Shown piece after piece: positions 1 to 6,101 of a stretch of 8,966 bases of DNA. The stretch comes from Burkholderiales bacterium (GTDB lineage: Bacteria; Pseudomonadota; Gammaproteobacteria; Burkholderiales; Burkholderiaceae_C). The number at the start of each line of letters is the position of its first letter. The stretch's first letter is position 1. Under the pieces are notes generated by a model. That model was not told the DNA's origin and did not search any database. It saw only the letters and a program-made list of their open reading frames with translations. A program made the position numbers and the translations under genes. The stretch spans positions 1 through 8,966 of the forward strand of contig SYDB01000214.1 of NCBI GenBank assembly GCA_005786815.1, read 5' to 3'.

Positions 1-27
1 CGCATCATGCGTGAGTTAGTGGCTTAA
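1..27 (+). CDS. 3' end of an upstream gene (partial)
   Basis: In frame 1 the first 27 bases read RIMRELVA followed by a TAA stop. The final A of that stop is the A of the ATG of the next gene (TAATG overlap), the arrangement expected for translationally coupled genes in one operon. Only eight codons are visible, so the product cannot be named. Its position suggests a further enzyme of the same CoA-thioester operon, but that is inference. A chance open frame of this length cannot be excluded. Confidence 0.4.
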   Translation, partial: RIMRELVA

Positions 28-686
28 TGAGCGCTTGTCCATATGCGCCGGCTGATCTGGTCGAAGGGGTATTGACTATTCGATTACCGGCTGCCCAAGC
101 GAGCATTTCGTCTGAGTTGACTGTGTCTTTCCAAGTGAATGCCATTGTCGACCTCATGGGCCAGCTGTCTTTTGCGCAAACTGATGAAGCAGTTAATGTC
201 ATCGTGCTGCGCGACGATAGCAAGCAATTTGGGGCATCCCTTGGTGTTGCAGCTGCTGTCGATTCGCAAGTTACCCGTCCAAAAGTCACCTATCAGTTGG
301 TGCAAGGCTTGCGCGACTTACCCCAGCCCATTGTGGCCATGGTGCCTGGGCAGATTCATGATCAGGCGTTAGCTGTTTTGCAAGCTTGCGATATCGTTTT
401 AGCCACGGGACAAGACGACTGGTCTACGTTAAGTTTTCCCGCGTTAGAGTTAGAAGAGCAGACTTATAAATTAGCGCGGGAACTCGCATCCAAAGACCCG
501 CTCATACTGCGCTTCACCAAAAAAACGGTGCAACAAGTTGCTTCTATCGCTTGGGAAGACATATTGAGTTTCACGACTGCCCAACAAGCGGAAATCAAAT
601 CTCTCCAAGCTGGGCGTCCTTCTCCACGCGCCTTGGCGATTGAAAGTTTTCTGGCTGGCAAATCTAAGCCAGGCGCTGGCGCTTAA
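27..686 (+). CDS. Divergent crotonase-fold (enoyl-CoA hydratase-like) protein, probably non-catalytic
   Basis: A 219-residue protein, shorter than the usual ~260 of the crotonase family. Residues 11-138 align by eye with the N-terminal crotonase core: a beta-strand near VIVLRD (58-63), a degenerate first oxyanion loop around KQFGAS (66-71), and a second loop starting GQIHDQA (108-114). The family has an FxAGxD loop and a GGG turn at these places, and both are lost here. The roughly 50-residue central segment that carries the catalytic Glu (xPEIxxG) is missing. From about residue 139 the chain passes directly into the C-terminal helical region (KLARELASKDP, then AWEDILSFTTAQQAE) found in feruloyl-CoA hydratase-like crotonases. 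It probably binds a CoA ester poorly or serves as a partner subunit. The next gene starts 3 bases downstream and encodes another crotonase, so a heteromer is plausible. The start overlaps the preceding stop, and no strong Shine-Dalgarno is visible. Crotonase fold: fairly sure. Non-catalytic role: inference. Confidence 0.75.
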   Translation: MSACPYAPADLVEGVLTIRLPAAQASISSELTVSFQVNAIVDLMGQLSFAQTDEAVNVIVLRDDSKQFGASLGVAAAVDSQVTRPKVTYQLVQGLRDLPQPIVAMVPGQIHDQALAVLQACDIVLATGQDDWSTLSFPALELEEQTYKLARELASKDPLILRFTKKTVQQVASIAWEDILSFTTAQQAEIKSLQAGRPSPRALAIESFLAGKSKPGAGA

Positions 687-689
687 ACA

Positions 690-1304
690 ATGCTCAAGAT
701 CGAAGACACAGCTGACGGCATACGTTGCATCGGTCTAAACCGACCAGATAAACGCAACGCCATTGGCGTGGAGATGACGCTAGCACTAGAAGACGTGCTG
801 CTCAAAACCAAAACCGATTCGAAGGTGAAAGCAATTGTCTTCCATGGCCTAGGCGGTCATTTTTGTGCTGGTATGGATATGAAGGACTTCTTCGACAGCT
901 CGACTCGCCCGCCCGATGTCTTGCAACGTGCGCGGGCAGCCACCGAGCATTGGCGCATTCAGTTGCTGCGCCAAATGCCACAAAAAATCTTCACTGCTAT
1001 CGAAGGCTATTGCTTGGGTGGGGGATTGCCCATTCTGGCCGCGTCCACTGCGGTGGTGGCGCAACGCGAAGCCAAGTTAGGTTTGCCCGAAATCAATTTC
1101 GGTTTTGTCGCGGGAGGCCAGATCCTCAAAGCTGTGGGTGAGGTGATGTCTCCCCGCGGATTGGCGTATGCGACATTGACTGGGCGGCCCTTTGATGCTG
1201 AGCAAGCCCAGCGATGGGGCTTGGTTACGCAAGTGGTGGAGACTGATCCACTTCAACAAACATTAGCAATAGCCAAGGTGTCGTGTATCAAAGCCCCAAA
1301 GTAG
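690..1304 (+). CDS. Enoyl-CoA hydratase/isomerase family protein lacking the C-terminal domain
   Basis: A 204-residue crotonase, about 55-60 residues shorter than normal. Motifs present are the first oxyanion loop HFCAGMDMKDF (57-67), the GYCLGGGL turn (106-113) and the catalytic-Glu segment LGLPEINFG (130-138). E134 matches Glu164 of rat mitochondrial enoyl-CoA hydratase. The position of the other catalytic Glu (Glu144) holds a small or hydrophobic residue in GGGLPILAAS. A single Glu and an EINFG-type segment recall hydroxycinnamoyl-CoA hydratase-lyases more than classical hydratases. The chain follows the family through LTGRPFDAEQAQRWGLV and then stops at IAKVSCIKAPK, just where the C-terminal trimerisation domain should begin. 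Its last 17 bases are also the 3' end of the convergent dehydrogenase gene. The start lies 3 bases after the previous stop, so the two genes are translationally coupled. It may work with the preceding protein, which has the missing domain, or may be a decayed remnant. Confidence 0.8.
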   Translation: MLKIEDTADGIRCIGLNRPDKRNAIGVEMTLALEDVLLKTKTDSKVKAIVFHGLGGHFCAGMDMKDFFDSSTRPPDVLQRARAATEHWRIQLLRQMPQKIFTAIEGYCLGGGLPILAASTAVVAQREAKLGLPEINFGFVAGGQILKAVGEVMSPRGLAYATLTGRPFDAEQAQRWGLVTQVVETDPLQQTLAIAKVSCIKAPK

Positions 1305-2430
1305 AAGCAATGATGTTCTTTTGAATTTCCGAAGTACCGCCGCCAATGGTGGCCAAGCGCGAGTCGCGGAAGAAGCGCTGCATTGGATATTCCATGCTGT
1401 AGCCGTATCCCCCTAGGATTTGCAAACACATGTCCGAAATAGTTTTATATGACTCGGCAATGTAGTACTTGATCACAGCAGTATCCGCACGTTCAGCTTT
1501 GCCGTTTTCCATCAACCACGCGTAGCGACGCACCATGGTGAACGATGTGTCGAGCATCACCTTCATATCGGCAAACTTGTGTTGCGTGACTTGAAAGCTA
1601 CCAATGGGTTTGCCAAATTGGTGGCGGGTCTTGGCATAGTCCAACGCATATTCAAAAGCTTGACGCGCTGCGCCAATGCGCACAGCGGAGAGACATAGAC
1701 GTTCATAGCGCAAAGTGTCTTCGCAGACAGCCCAGCCGTGGTCGAGTTGTCCGAGCAAAGCAGTGCGTGGCACGCGCACGTCGGTGAAAGTGACTTCGGT
1801 TGTACCAATCGCGTGTTGACCCAATGTGGCAATTTTGCGCACTTCGATGCCTGGTAGTTTGGTATCGATCATCAGGGTACTGATACCCAATTGCTTTTTG
1901 CCTAAGTCGTTGGTGCGCAGTGCTACCAAAGCGTAGTCGGCGATGTCCATACCGGATGTCCACTGCTTGCGTCCATTGACGATGAAATAGTCGCCATCGA
2001 TCACTGCACGGGTTCTCAGCGATGCAGCGTCTGAACCCGAATCAGGCTCTGACAGCGCGAAAGCAAAAGACAACTTGCCATTGGCCGCGCCTGGCACGAT
2101 GCGTTGTTTTTGTTCGTCGGTGCCGTGCTGCAAGATGGCGTAGCAACCGTAGGTGAAACTGCGAAACAGCCACAAACCTAGTTCTTCAAAATGGTGTCCC
2201 GTTTCTTCTAACACCAAGGCGAGGTCGGTGGGTGAACCGCCAGATCCGCCAAAGGACTCTGGCGCAATCAAGCCCAGCCAGCCGTTTTGTGCCATGGCAT
2301 TGAAAGCTTCTCTGGGCGGGGTGTGGTTGATGTCGCATTTAGCGGCGTAATCCATGCTGCACACATCGTCTAACAAAGAGCGCACGGACTGGAGCATCAA
2401 CTCCTGATCGCTGGTATTTCCAAAATTCAT
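1288..2430 (-). CDS. Acyl-CoA dehydrogenase (FAD flavoprotein)
   Basis: A full-length 380-residue acyl-CoA dehydrogenase. It should introduce an alpha,beta double bond into an acyl-CoA and pass electrons from FAD to ETF. Visible signatures are FALSEPDSGSDAASLRT (124-140), RKQWTSG (154-160), the FAD-binding RHQFGKPIGSFQ (269-280) and the C-terminal QILGGYGYSMEYPMQRFFRD (337-356) with IGGGTSEIQKNII (362-374). The catalytic Glu of medium- and short-chain enzymes (YEGTS) is a Gly here (G364). E243 in RYERL lines up with the helix-G base of isovaleryl-CoA dehydrogenase (DLERL), so the enzyme is probably active and of that type. Branched or otherwise bulky acyl groups are possible substrates, but this is inference. 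It is transcribed divergently from the hydratase-lyase-ligase operon across 78 bases, which suggests shared control. Its 3' end overlaps the truncated crotonase. The Shine-Dalgarno before the ATG is weak. Confidence 0.93.
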   Translation of the reverse strand: MNFGNTSDQELMLQSVRSLLDDVCSMDYAAKCDINHTPPREAFNAMAQNGWLGLIAPESFGGSGGSPTDLALVLEETGHHFEELGLWLFRSFTYGCYAILQHGTDEQKQRIVPGAANGKLSFAFALSEPDSGSDAASLRTRAVIDGDYFIVNGRKQWTSGMDIADYALVALRTNDLGKKQLGISTLMIDTKLPGIEVRKIATLGQHAIGTTEVTFTDVRVPRTALLGQLDHGWAVCEDTLRYERLCLSAVRIGAARQAFEYALDYAKTRHQFGKPIGSFQVTQHKFADMKVMLDTSFTMVRRYAWLMENGKAERADTAVIKYYIAESYKTISDMCLQILGGYGYSMEYPMQRFFRDSRLATIGGGTSEIQKNIIASTLGL

Positions 2431-2454
2431 AGGTATTTACTGACAAACAGGCTA

Positions 2455-2470
2455 CAGGTGTTATGACCTG
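2455..2470. promoter_or_regulatory. Inverted repeat, candidate operator in the divergent promoter region
   Basis: CAGGT-GTTATG-ACCTG is a perfect 5-base inverted repeat with a 6-base centre. It lies between the divergent acyl-CoA dehydrogenase and enoyl-CoA hydratase genes. Its right part overlaps the best guess for the -35 region of the rightward promoter, as expected for a repressor site. The arms are short, so chance is possible, and no regulator gene is in the window. Confidence 0.35.
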
Positions 2471-2488
2471 ATTGGGGTATTCTATATT
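2461..2488 (+). promoter_or_regulatory. Weak candidate promoter for the hydratase-lyase-ligase operon
   Basis: TATATT at 2483-2488 resembles a -10 box and lies 20 bases before the ATG at 2509. A poor -35 match, TTATGA (2461-2466), stands 16 bases upstream. On the other strand TAGAAT (complement of 2479-2484) could be the -10 box of the dehydrogenase gene, so the two promoters would overlap. These are sequence matches only. Confidence 0.25.
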
Positions 2489-2508
2489 TGGACAATGAAT
2501 AAAAGCCT

Positions 2509-3303
2509 ATGAACACTATCACCTTCGAGACCATTCAAGTCGAAAAACACGGACGCGTTGCTACGTTGACGCTCAACCGACCCGACGCTATGCACGCGAT
2601 CAATATGCAAATGCGAAGTGAATTACGCCAAGCTTTAGACGCTTTGCGCCGTGACGCAGAAATCGGTGCGGTGGTATTGACAAGTAGCGGAGAAAAAGCG
2701 TTTTCCGCCGGCATGGATTTGCGTGAATTTGCTAAAACAAATGCAGATATGCCTGTGGCAGAAATGAAGCGCTACCGCTGGGAAAACAACGAAGGCATTG
2801 CAGCATTTGACAAGCCCATCATCGCGGCGGTCAATGGTTTGGCGATTGGTGGTGGTGTAGAACTCGCGCTTTTGTGCGACCTGACTTTTGCAGCAGAAGA
2901 AGCGACATTTGCCTTTGGCGAAGTCAAGCGTGGATTGATGCCCGGCAATGGTGGTACACAGCGCCTTTCACGCCGTGTGGGAACTGCCCGCGCCTTAGAC
3001 ATGATTTTGACGGGGCGCACTGTCTCAGCCCATGAAGCGCTTGCCATGGGTTTGGTTGAATACGTGGTGCCTGCTAAAGAGTTGTTAGTCAAAGCCATAC
3101 AGCTCGCCGAGCAAATGGCCGCCAACGCACCCATTGCGGTGCGAAGCGCGAAAGCAGCGGTGCACAGAGGTGCAGACTTGACCTTGGCGGACGGTCTTCG
3201 CTTGGAGCAAGATTTAGCGTCATTCCTCTACACCACCGATGACGCAAAAGAAGGGCCCAAGGCATTTCTAGAAAAACGTGCGCCTGTTTGGAAAGGTCAA
3301 TAA
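2509..3303 (+). CDS. Enoyl-CoA hydratase (crotonase family)
   Basis: A canonical 264-residue crotonase that should add water across the double bond of a 2-enoyl-CoA to give a 3-hydroxyacyl-CoA. The oxyanion-hole loop AFSAGMDLREF is at 64-74 and the GGG turn AIGGGVELALLCD at 112-124. Both catalytic glutamates of classical hydratases are present: E118 in GGGVE, and E138 in FAFGEVKRGLMPGNGGTQRL. The C-terminal domain is complete (NAPIAVRSAKAAV, 206-218; then TTDDAKEGPKAFLEKRAPVWKG), in contrast to the two incomplete crotonases at the left of the window. It is the first gene of an operon with the CitE-like lyase (3-base gap) and the acyl-CoA synthetase. The start at 2509 fits the usual family N-terminus, and the Shine-Dalgarno is weak. 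Substrate chain length and branching cannot be read from sequence. Confidence 0.93.
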   Translation: MNTITFETIQVEKHGRVATLTLNRPDAMHAINMQMRSELRQALDALRRDAEIGAVVLTSSGEKAFSAGMDLREFAKTNADMPVAEMKRYRWENNEGIAAFDKPIIAAVNGLAIGGGVELALLCDLTFAAEEATFAFGEVKRGLMPGNGGTQRLSRRVGTARALDMILTGRTVSAHEALAMGLVEYVVPAKELLVKAIQLAEQMAANAPIAVRSAKAAVHRGADLTLADGLRLEQDLASFLYTTDDAKEGPKAFLEKRAPVWKGQ

Positions 3304-3306
3304 GTT

Positions 3307-4203
3307 ATGGATAGCCAGCCCATCAAGATGTACCGCACCCTGTTGTTCGCGCCTGGTAGTCGTCCAGAGTTGCTCGCCAAAGCACAACTCGGCGATGCAG
3401 ACGCCATGATTTTTGACTTAGAAGACTCGGTCCCCTTAAACGCCAAAGACGAAGCCCGTAAAAACATCGCCGATGCGCTGGCTACAGGTTTAAAGAAACC
3501 GATGTTTTTGCGTATCAGTAATCCGAGAGCGGGCGACTTTATGGCCGATCTCCAAGTCTTGGCTAACGCAAGTAGTTTGGTGAATGTGGCTGGCGTTGTT
3601 TTGCCCAAAGCCGATGACGCAGACGATATACAAGCAGTAGCCAAAGCTTTGAAAGACGTTGAGTCGAAACACAACATGCAAGAAGGTACTTTGCCTATAT
3701 TGCCTTTGATAGAAACCTGCTTAGGTCTTCGTAATGGTTTTGATATTGCCAAAGCCTCGCCGCGGGTCATTGGTATGGCATTGGCGAGCGCGGAGCAGGG
3801 CGATTTCATGGTCGATTTAGGTGGACGCTGGACTCCACGCAGTTTGGCGCTGGTTTATCCACGCAGCAAATTGGTGGTCGATGCGCGTGCCGCTGGTGTG
3901 CAGTGGTTGGTCGATGGTGTTTTTATGAACCTCAAAGACACCGACATGCTGCGCGAAGAATGCTTGATTGCGCGCGAGTTGGGCTTTGTGGGCAAGATGG
4001 CTATCCATCCCACCCAAGTCGATGTTATGCACACCGTCTTTTCTCCTAGCGAGTTGGAAGTGGCATACGCCCGCGGTTTGATTGCCGCTTTCCGTGACGG
4101 CGAGGCGCGCGGTGTAGGCGCAGTGAAATACGAGGGCATGATGGTCGATTACGCCAACGTGCGTTTAGCTGAACGCACTTTGGCACTTGCGGGTGCACTA
4201 TGA
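3307..4203 (+). CDS. CitE/HpcH-HpaI family lyase (acyl-CoA lyase-like)
   Basis: A 298-residue protein of the HpcH/HpaI aldolase / citrate lyase beta-subunit family. These TIM-barrel, Mg2+-dependent enzymes cleave 3-hydroxyacyl thioesters such as citryl-ACP, malyl-CoA, methylmalyl-CoA or citramalyl-CoA by retro-aldol chemistry. Motifs in order are YRTLLFAPGSRPELLAKA (9-26), MIFDLEDSVPLNAKDEAR (34-51), FLRISNPR (67-74), LPKADD (99-104), PLIETCLGL with the likely metal ligand E136, DFMVDLGG with D166 as second acidic ligand, and KMAIHPTQV (230-238). The stretch before D166 reads AEQGD rather than the common AED, a local variation. No citrate-lyase alpha or gamma subunit is nearby, so a stand-alone CoA-dependent lyase is more likely than citrate lyase. 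It lies between the hydratase and the ligase and shares an ATGA overlap with the latter, which points to cleavage of the hydratase product. The exact substrate is unknown. Confidence 0.9.
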   Translation: MDSQPIKMYRTLLFAPGSRPELLAKAQLGDADAMIFDLEDSVPLNAKDEARKNIADALATGLKKPMFLRISNPRAGDFMADLQVLANASSLVNVAGVVLPKADDADDIQAVAKALKDVESKHNMQEGTLPILPLIETCLGLRNGFDIAKASPRVIGMALASAEQGDFMVDLGGRWTPRSLALVYPRSKLVVDARAAGVQWLVDGVFMNLKDTDMLREECLIARELGFVGKMAIHPTQVDVMHTVFSPSELEVAYARGLIAAFRDGEARGVGAVKYEGMMVDYANVRLAERTLALAGAL

Positions 4204-6092
4204 GCCAAGACCTGCCGGGGGCTGGCGTCATAAAAGACCACTACGACCCGCTTCGCACTATGGCAGATGTCGAAGCCATAGAAAAAATCCCACTAGAAGA
4301 ACGCATCACACGTTGGGACTTTGCTCTAAATTTGCTCGATGGTTGTCGTGACGATCCGAGCCGGATTGCCTTGTATGCCACGCACAACGGGAATGTCGAT
4401 GGCGAAGTGCGTACATGGACTTTTGGTGAACTAGAGCATCGCGCGATCCAATGCGCCAATCTTTTGCGCGCATCTGGACTGGGAGCAGACGATGTAGTGG
4501 CAGTAGTCACTCCCACCGTCCCAGGTTTGTTTGCCACCATGATGGGTGGCTTGCTGGCCGTGCGTGTTTTCCCCATCAACTGGATGCTTGATGCACATGC
4601 ATTGGCAGACTTGATGCAACGCGCTCAGGTGAAGATGGTCATTGCTTTGGGAAAGACAGAAGGTTTTTCTGTGTGGGAGAACGTGCAAGCAGCCGTTGCA
4701 AGCCTGCCAAGCCAACCAAAGTTGTTTACCTTGCACGAAGCATTTAGCCAGCCTGCCAATGACGATTTGCTGTCCGCTGCCAGTGGACAGCCTGGTGACC
4801 GACTCACATTCCCACGCGAAACAGCCAAGCGCGACAGCATAGCTTGTTATGTGCATTCGGGTGGCACGACTGGGCATCCCAAGATCGTCAAGGTATTGCA
4901 TGGCGGCATGGTGTTCAGGCATTGGGCTGCGAATAACGGGCTTGCTTTTACGCGACGCGATGTGGTGCTCTCAGATACGCCGCTTTTCCATATCGGGGGG
5001 TTGTTAGTACGTGGGCTTGTTAATACGGCCAATGGCAACACCGCAGTTATTCCCAGTATTTTTGGAGCGCGCGACAAAACTTATATCGCCAACTACTGGC
5101 GCTACATCGAGCGGTTCGGCATCACGCAAGTCTCTGGCGTTCCAACCACTTTATCGGTGCTCGCTAAAAACCCGCCAACCAAAGAGAACATTTCGTCACT
5201 TCGCCCCTATTTCGCAACAGGCTCTACCGCCATGGCGCCCGCCGTACAAGACCGTGTGGCTGAAGTTACTGGCGCGCAAGTTCTTCAGAGCTACGGTATG
5301 ACAGAGAGCACAAGCCACTGCACGCTGGACCCGCGCGACGGCGAAGTAAGAAGGCGTTGTTCTGGCATACGTGTGCCGTATGTCAAATTGCGTATCGTGA
5401 AGATGGGTGAGGGCGGACAAATTTTGCGAGACTGTGCAGTCGATGAAATCGGCATGGTGCTTGTAGGTGGCCCAGGTGTGGCCGGCGGATATTTAGATGC
5501 CAGCCAAGACAAAGACGCATTTCTTCCCAACGGTTTTTTTGTATCAGGCGACCTAGGCAGCATGGACGCCCAAGGTTATTTGCGTATCAGTGGCCGACAA
5601 AAAGACTTGATCATTCGCGGCGGCCACAACATTGAACCCGGGCTGATTGAAGAAGCCTTGTTGCAGTCCCCGTATGTGGCCTTAGCTGCCGCAGTCGGCA
5701 AGCCCGATGCGCATGCTGGAGAGTTACCGATTGCCTATGTGGAACTGCATCCTGGTATGCAAGTCTCTACAGAGGAGTTGCTTCGCTTTGCAAGCGAACG
5801 CATTCCAGAAAGGCCTGCTGTTCCTAAAGAAATTTTCATACTCGATAAGCTGCCACTGACATCAGTGGGCAAGCCCATGAAGCACGTTCTACAAATGGAT
5901 GCTGCCAAACGGGTGTTTGAGGACGCATTGCAAAGCTTGTCGTGTCTTTGGAGCATAGACATCACCAACACAGGTGGTAGTGGCTTGCACACCAAACTGC
6001 AATTGCGCAAATCTACTGATGCAGACTGGCAAGTGGCAGACAAAATTTTGTCTGCGTATTCGGTCCCTTATGACATTACGGTGAGTGACTAA
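4200..6092 (+). CDS. AMP-dependent acyl-CoA synthetase (ligase)
   Basis: A complete 630-residue member of the ANL (acyl/aryl-CoA synthetase) superfamily. It should adenylate a carboxylic acid with ATP and transfer the acyl group to CoA. The phosphate-binding motif HSGGTTGHPK is at 219-228, the YGMTE motif at 365-369, the ATP-ribose Asp in SGDLG (449-453), the hinge region SGRQKDLIIRGGHNIEP (464-480) and the catalytic lysine K558 in LTSVGKPMK. After the normal end of the C-terminal domain a tail of about 60 residues follows (from about 571). Such a tail occurs in a group of ~630-residue bacterial acyl-CoA synthetases that also share VPKxxxxxDxLPxTxVGK and PDAHAGELPxAYV. The ATG overlaps the TGA of the lyase gene (ATGA). 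The gene ends 3 bases from the end of the convergent aldolase gene. It probably supplies the acyl-CoA used by the dehydrogenase and hydratase; the acid is unknown. Confidence 0.93.
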   Translation: MSQDLPGAGVIKDHYDPLRTMADVEAIEKIPLEERITRWDFALNLLDGCRDDPSRIALYATHNGNVDGEVRTWTFGELEHRAIQCANLLRASGLGADDVVAVVTPTVPGLFATMMGGLLAVRVFPINWMLDAHALADLMQRAQVKMVIALGKTEGFSVWENVQAAVASLPSQPKLFTLHEAFSQPANDDLLSAASGQPGDRLTFPRETAKRDSIACYVHSGGTTGHPKIVKVLHGGMVFRHWAANNGLAFTRRDVVLSDTPLFHIGGLLVRGLVNTANGNTAVIPSIFGARDKTYIANYWRYIERFGITQVSGVPTTLSVLAKNPPTKENISSLRPYFATGSTAMAPAVQDRVAEVTGAQVLQSYGMTESTSHCTLDPRDGEVRRRCSGIRVPYVKLRIVKMGEGGQILRDCAVDEIGMVLVGGPGVAGGYLDASQDKDAFLPNGFFVSGDLGSMDAQGYLRISGRQKDLIIRGGHNIEPGLIEEALLQSPYVALAAAVGKPDAHAGELPIAYVELHPGMQVSTEELLRFASERIPERPAVPKEIFILDKLPLTSVGKPMKHVLQMDAAKRVFEDALQSLSCLWSIDITNTGGSGLHTKLQLRKSTDADWQVADKILSAYSVPYDITVSD

Positions 6093-6101
6093 CTCTTAGT
6101 C
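6087..6101. terminator. Short hairpin formed by two convergent stop codons
   Basis: GACTAA-CTC-TTAGTC is a perfect 6-base inverted repeat with a 3-base loop. It consists of the last Asp codon and TAA of the ligase gene and of the aldolase gene, read from opposite strands. It could act as a small bidirectional transcription barrier, but it has no T-tract and a low G+C stem, so intrinsic termination is doubtful. Confidence 0.25.

Noticed and set aside
1305..1480. Search for the missing C-terminal domain of the truncated crotonase in other frames (frameshift idea)
   Set aside because: The plus-strand frames here show no crotonase C-terminal pattern; the sequence is the antisense of a normal acyl-CoA dehydrogenase C-terminus.
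2772..3134. Open frame of 120 codons antisense to the enoyl-CoA hydratase
   Set aside because: It is a shadow of a complete and canonical crotonase gene, with no start signal.
3297..3809. Open frame of 170 codons on the minus strand across the start of the lyase gene
   Set aside because: Its Ser/Ala/Lys-rich translation mirrors the codon bias of the sense gene, and no known motif is visible.
3307..4203. Citrate lyase beta subunit (CitE proper)
   Set aside because: There are no citrate lyase alpha, gamma or CitC/CitX-type genes nearby, and the context is CoA-ligase and hydratase, which favours a stand-alone CoA-ester lyase.
4431..4922. Open frame of 163 codons on the minus strand inside the acyl-CoA synthetase gene
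   Set aside because: It lies antisense to a strongly motif-supported ligase, has a Cys/His-rich random-looking translation and no ribosome binding site.
4200..6092. Feruloyl-CoA synthetase for hydroxycinnamate degradation
   Set aside because: The length is similar, but the motif details and the ~60-residue tail resemble another ~630-residue acyl-CoA synthetase group, and no vanillin dehydrogenase is present.
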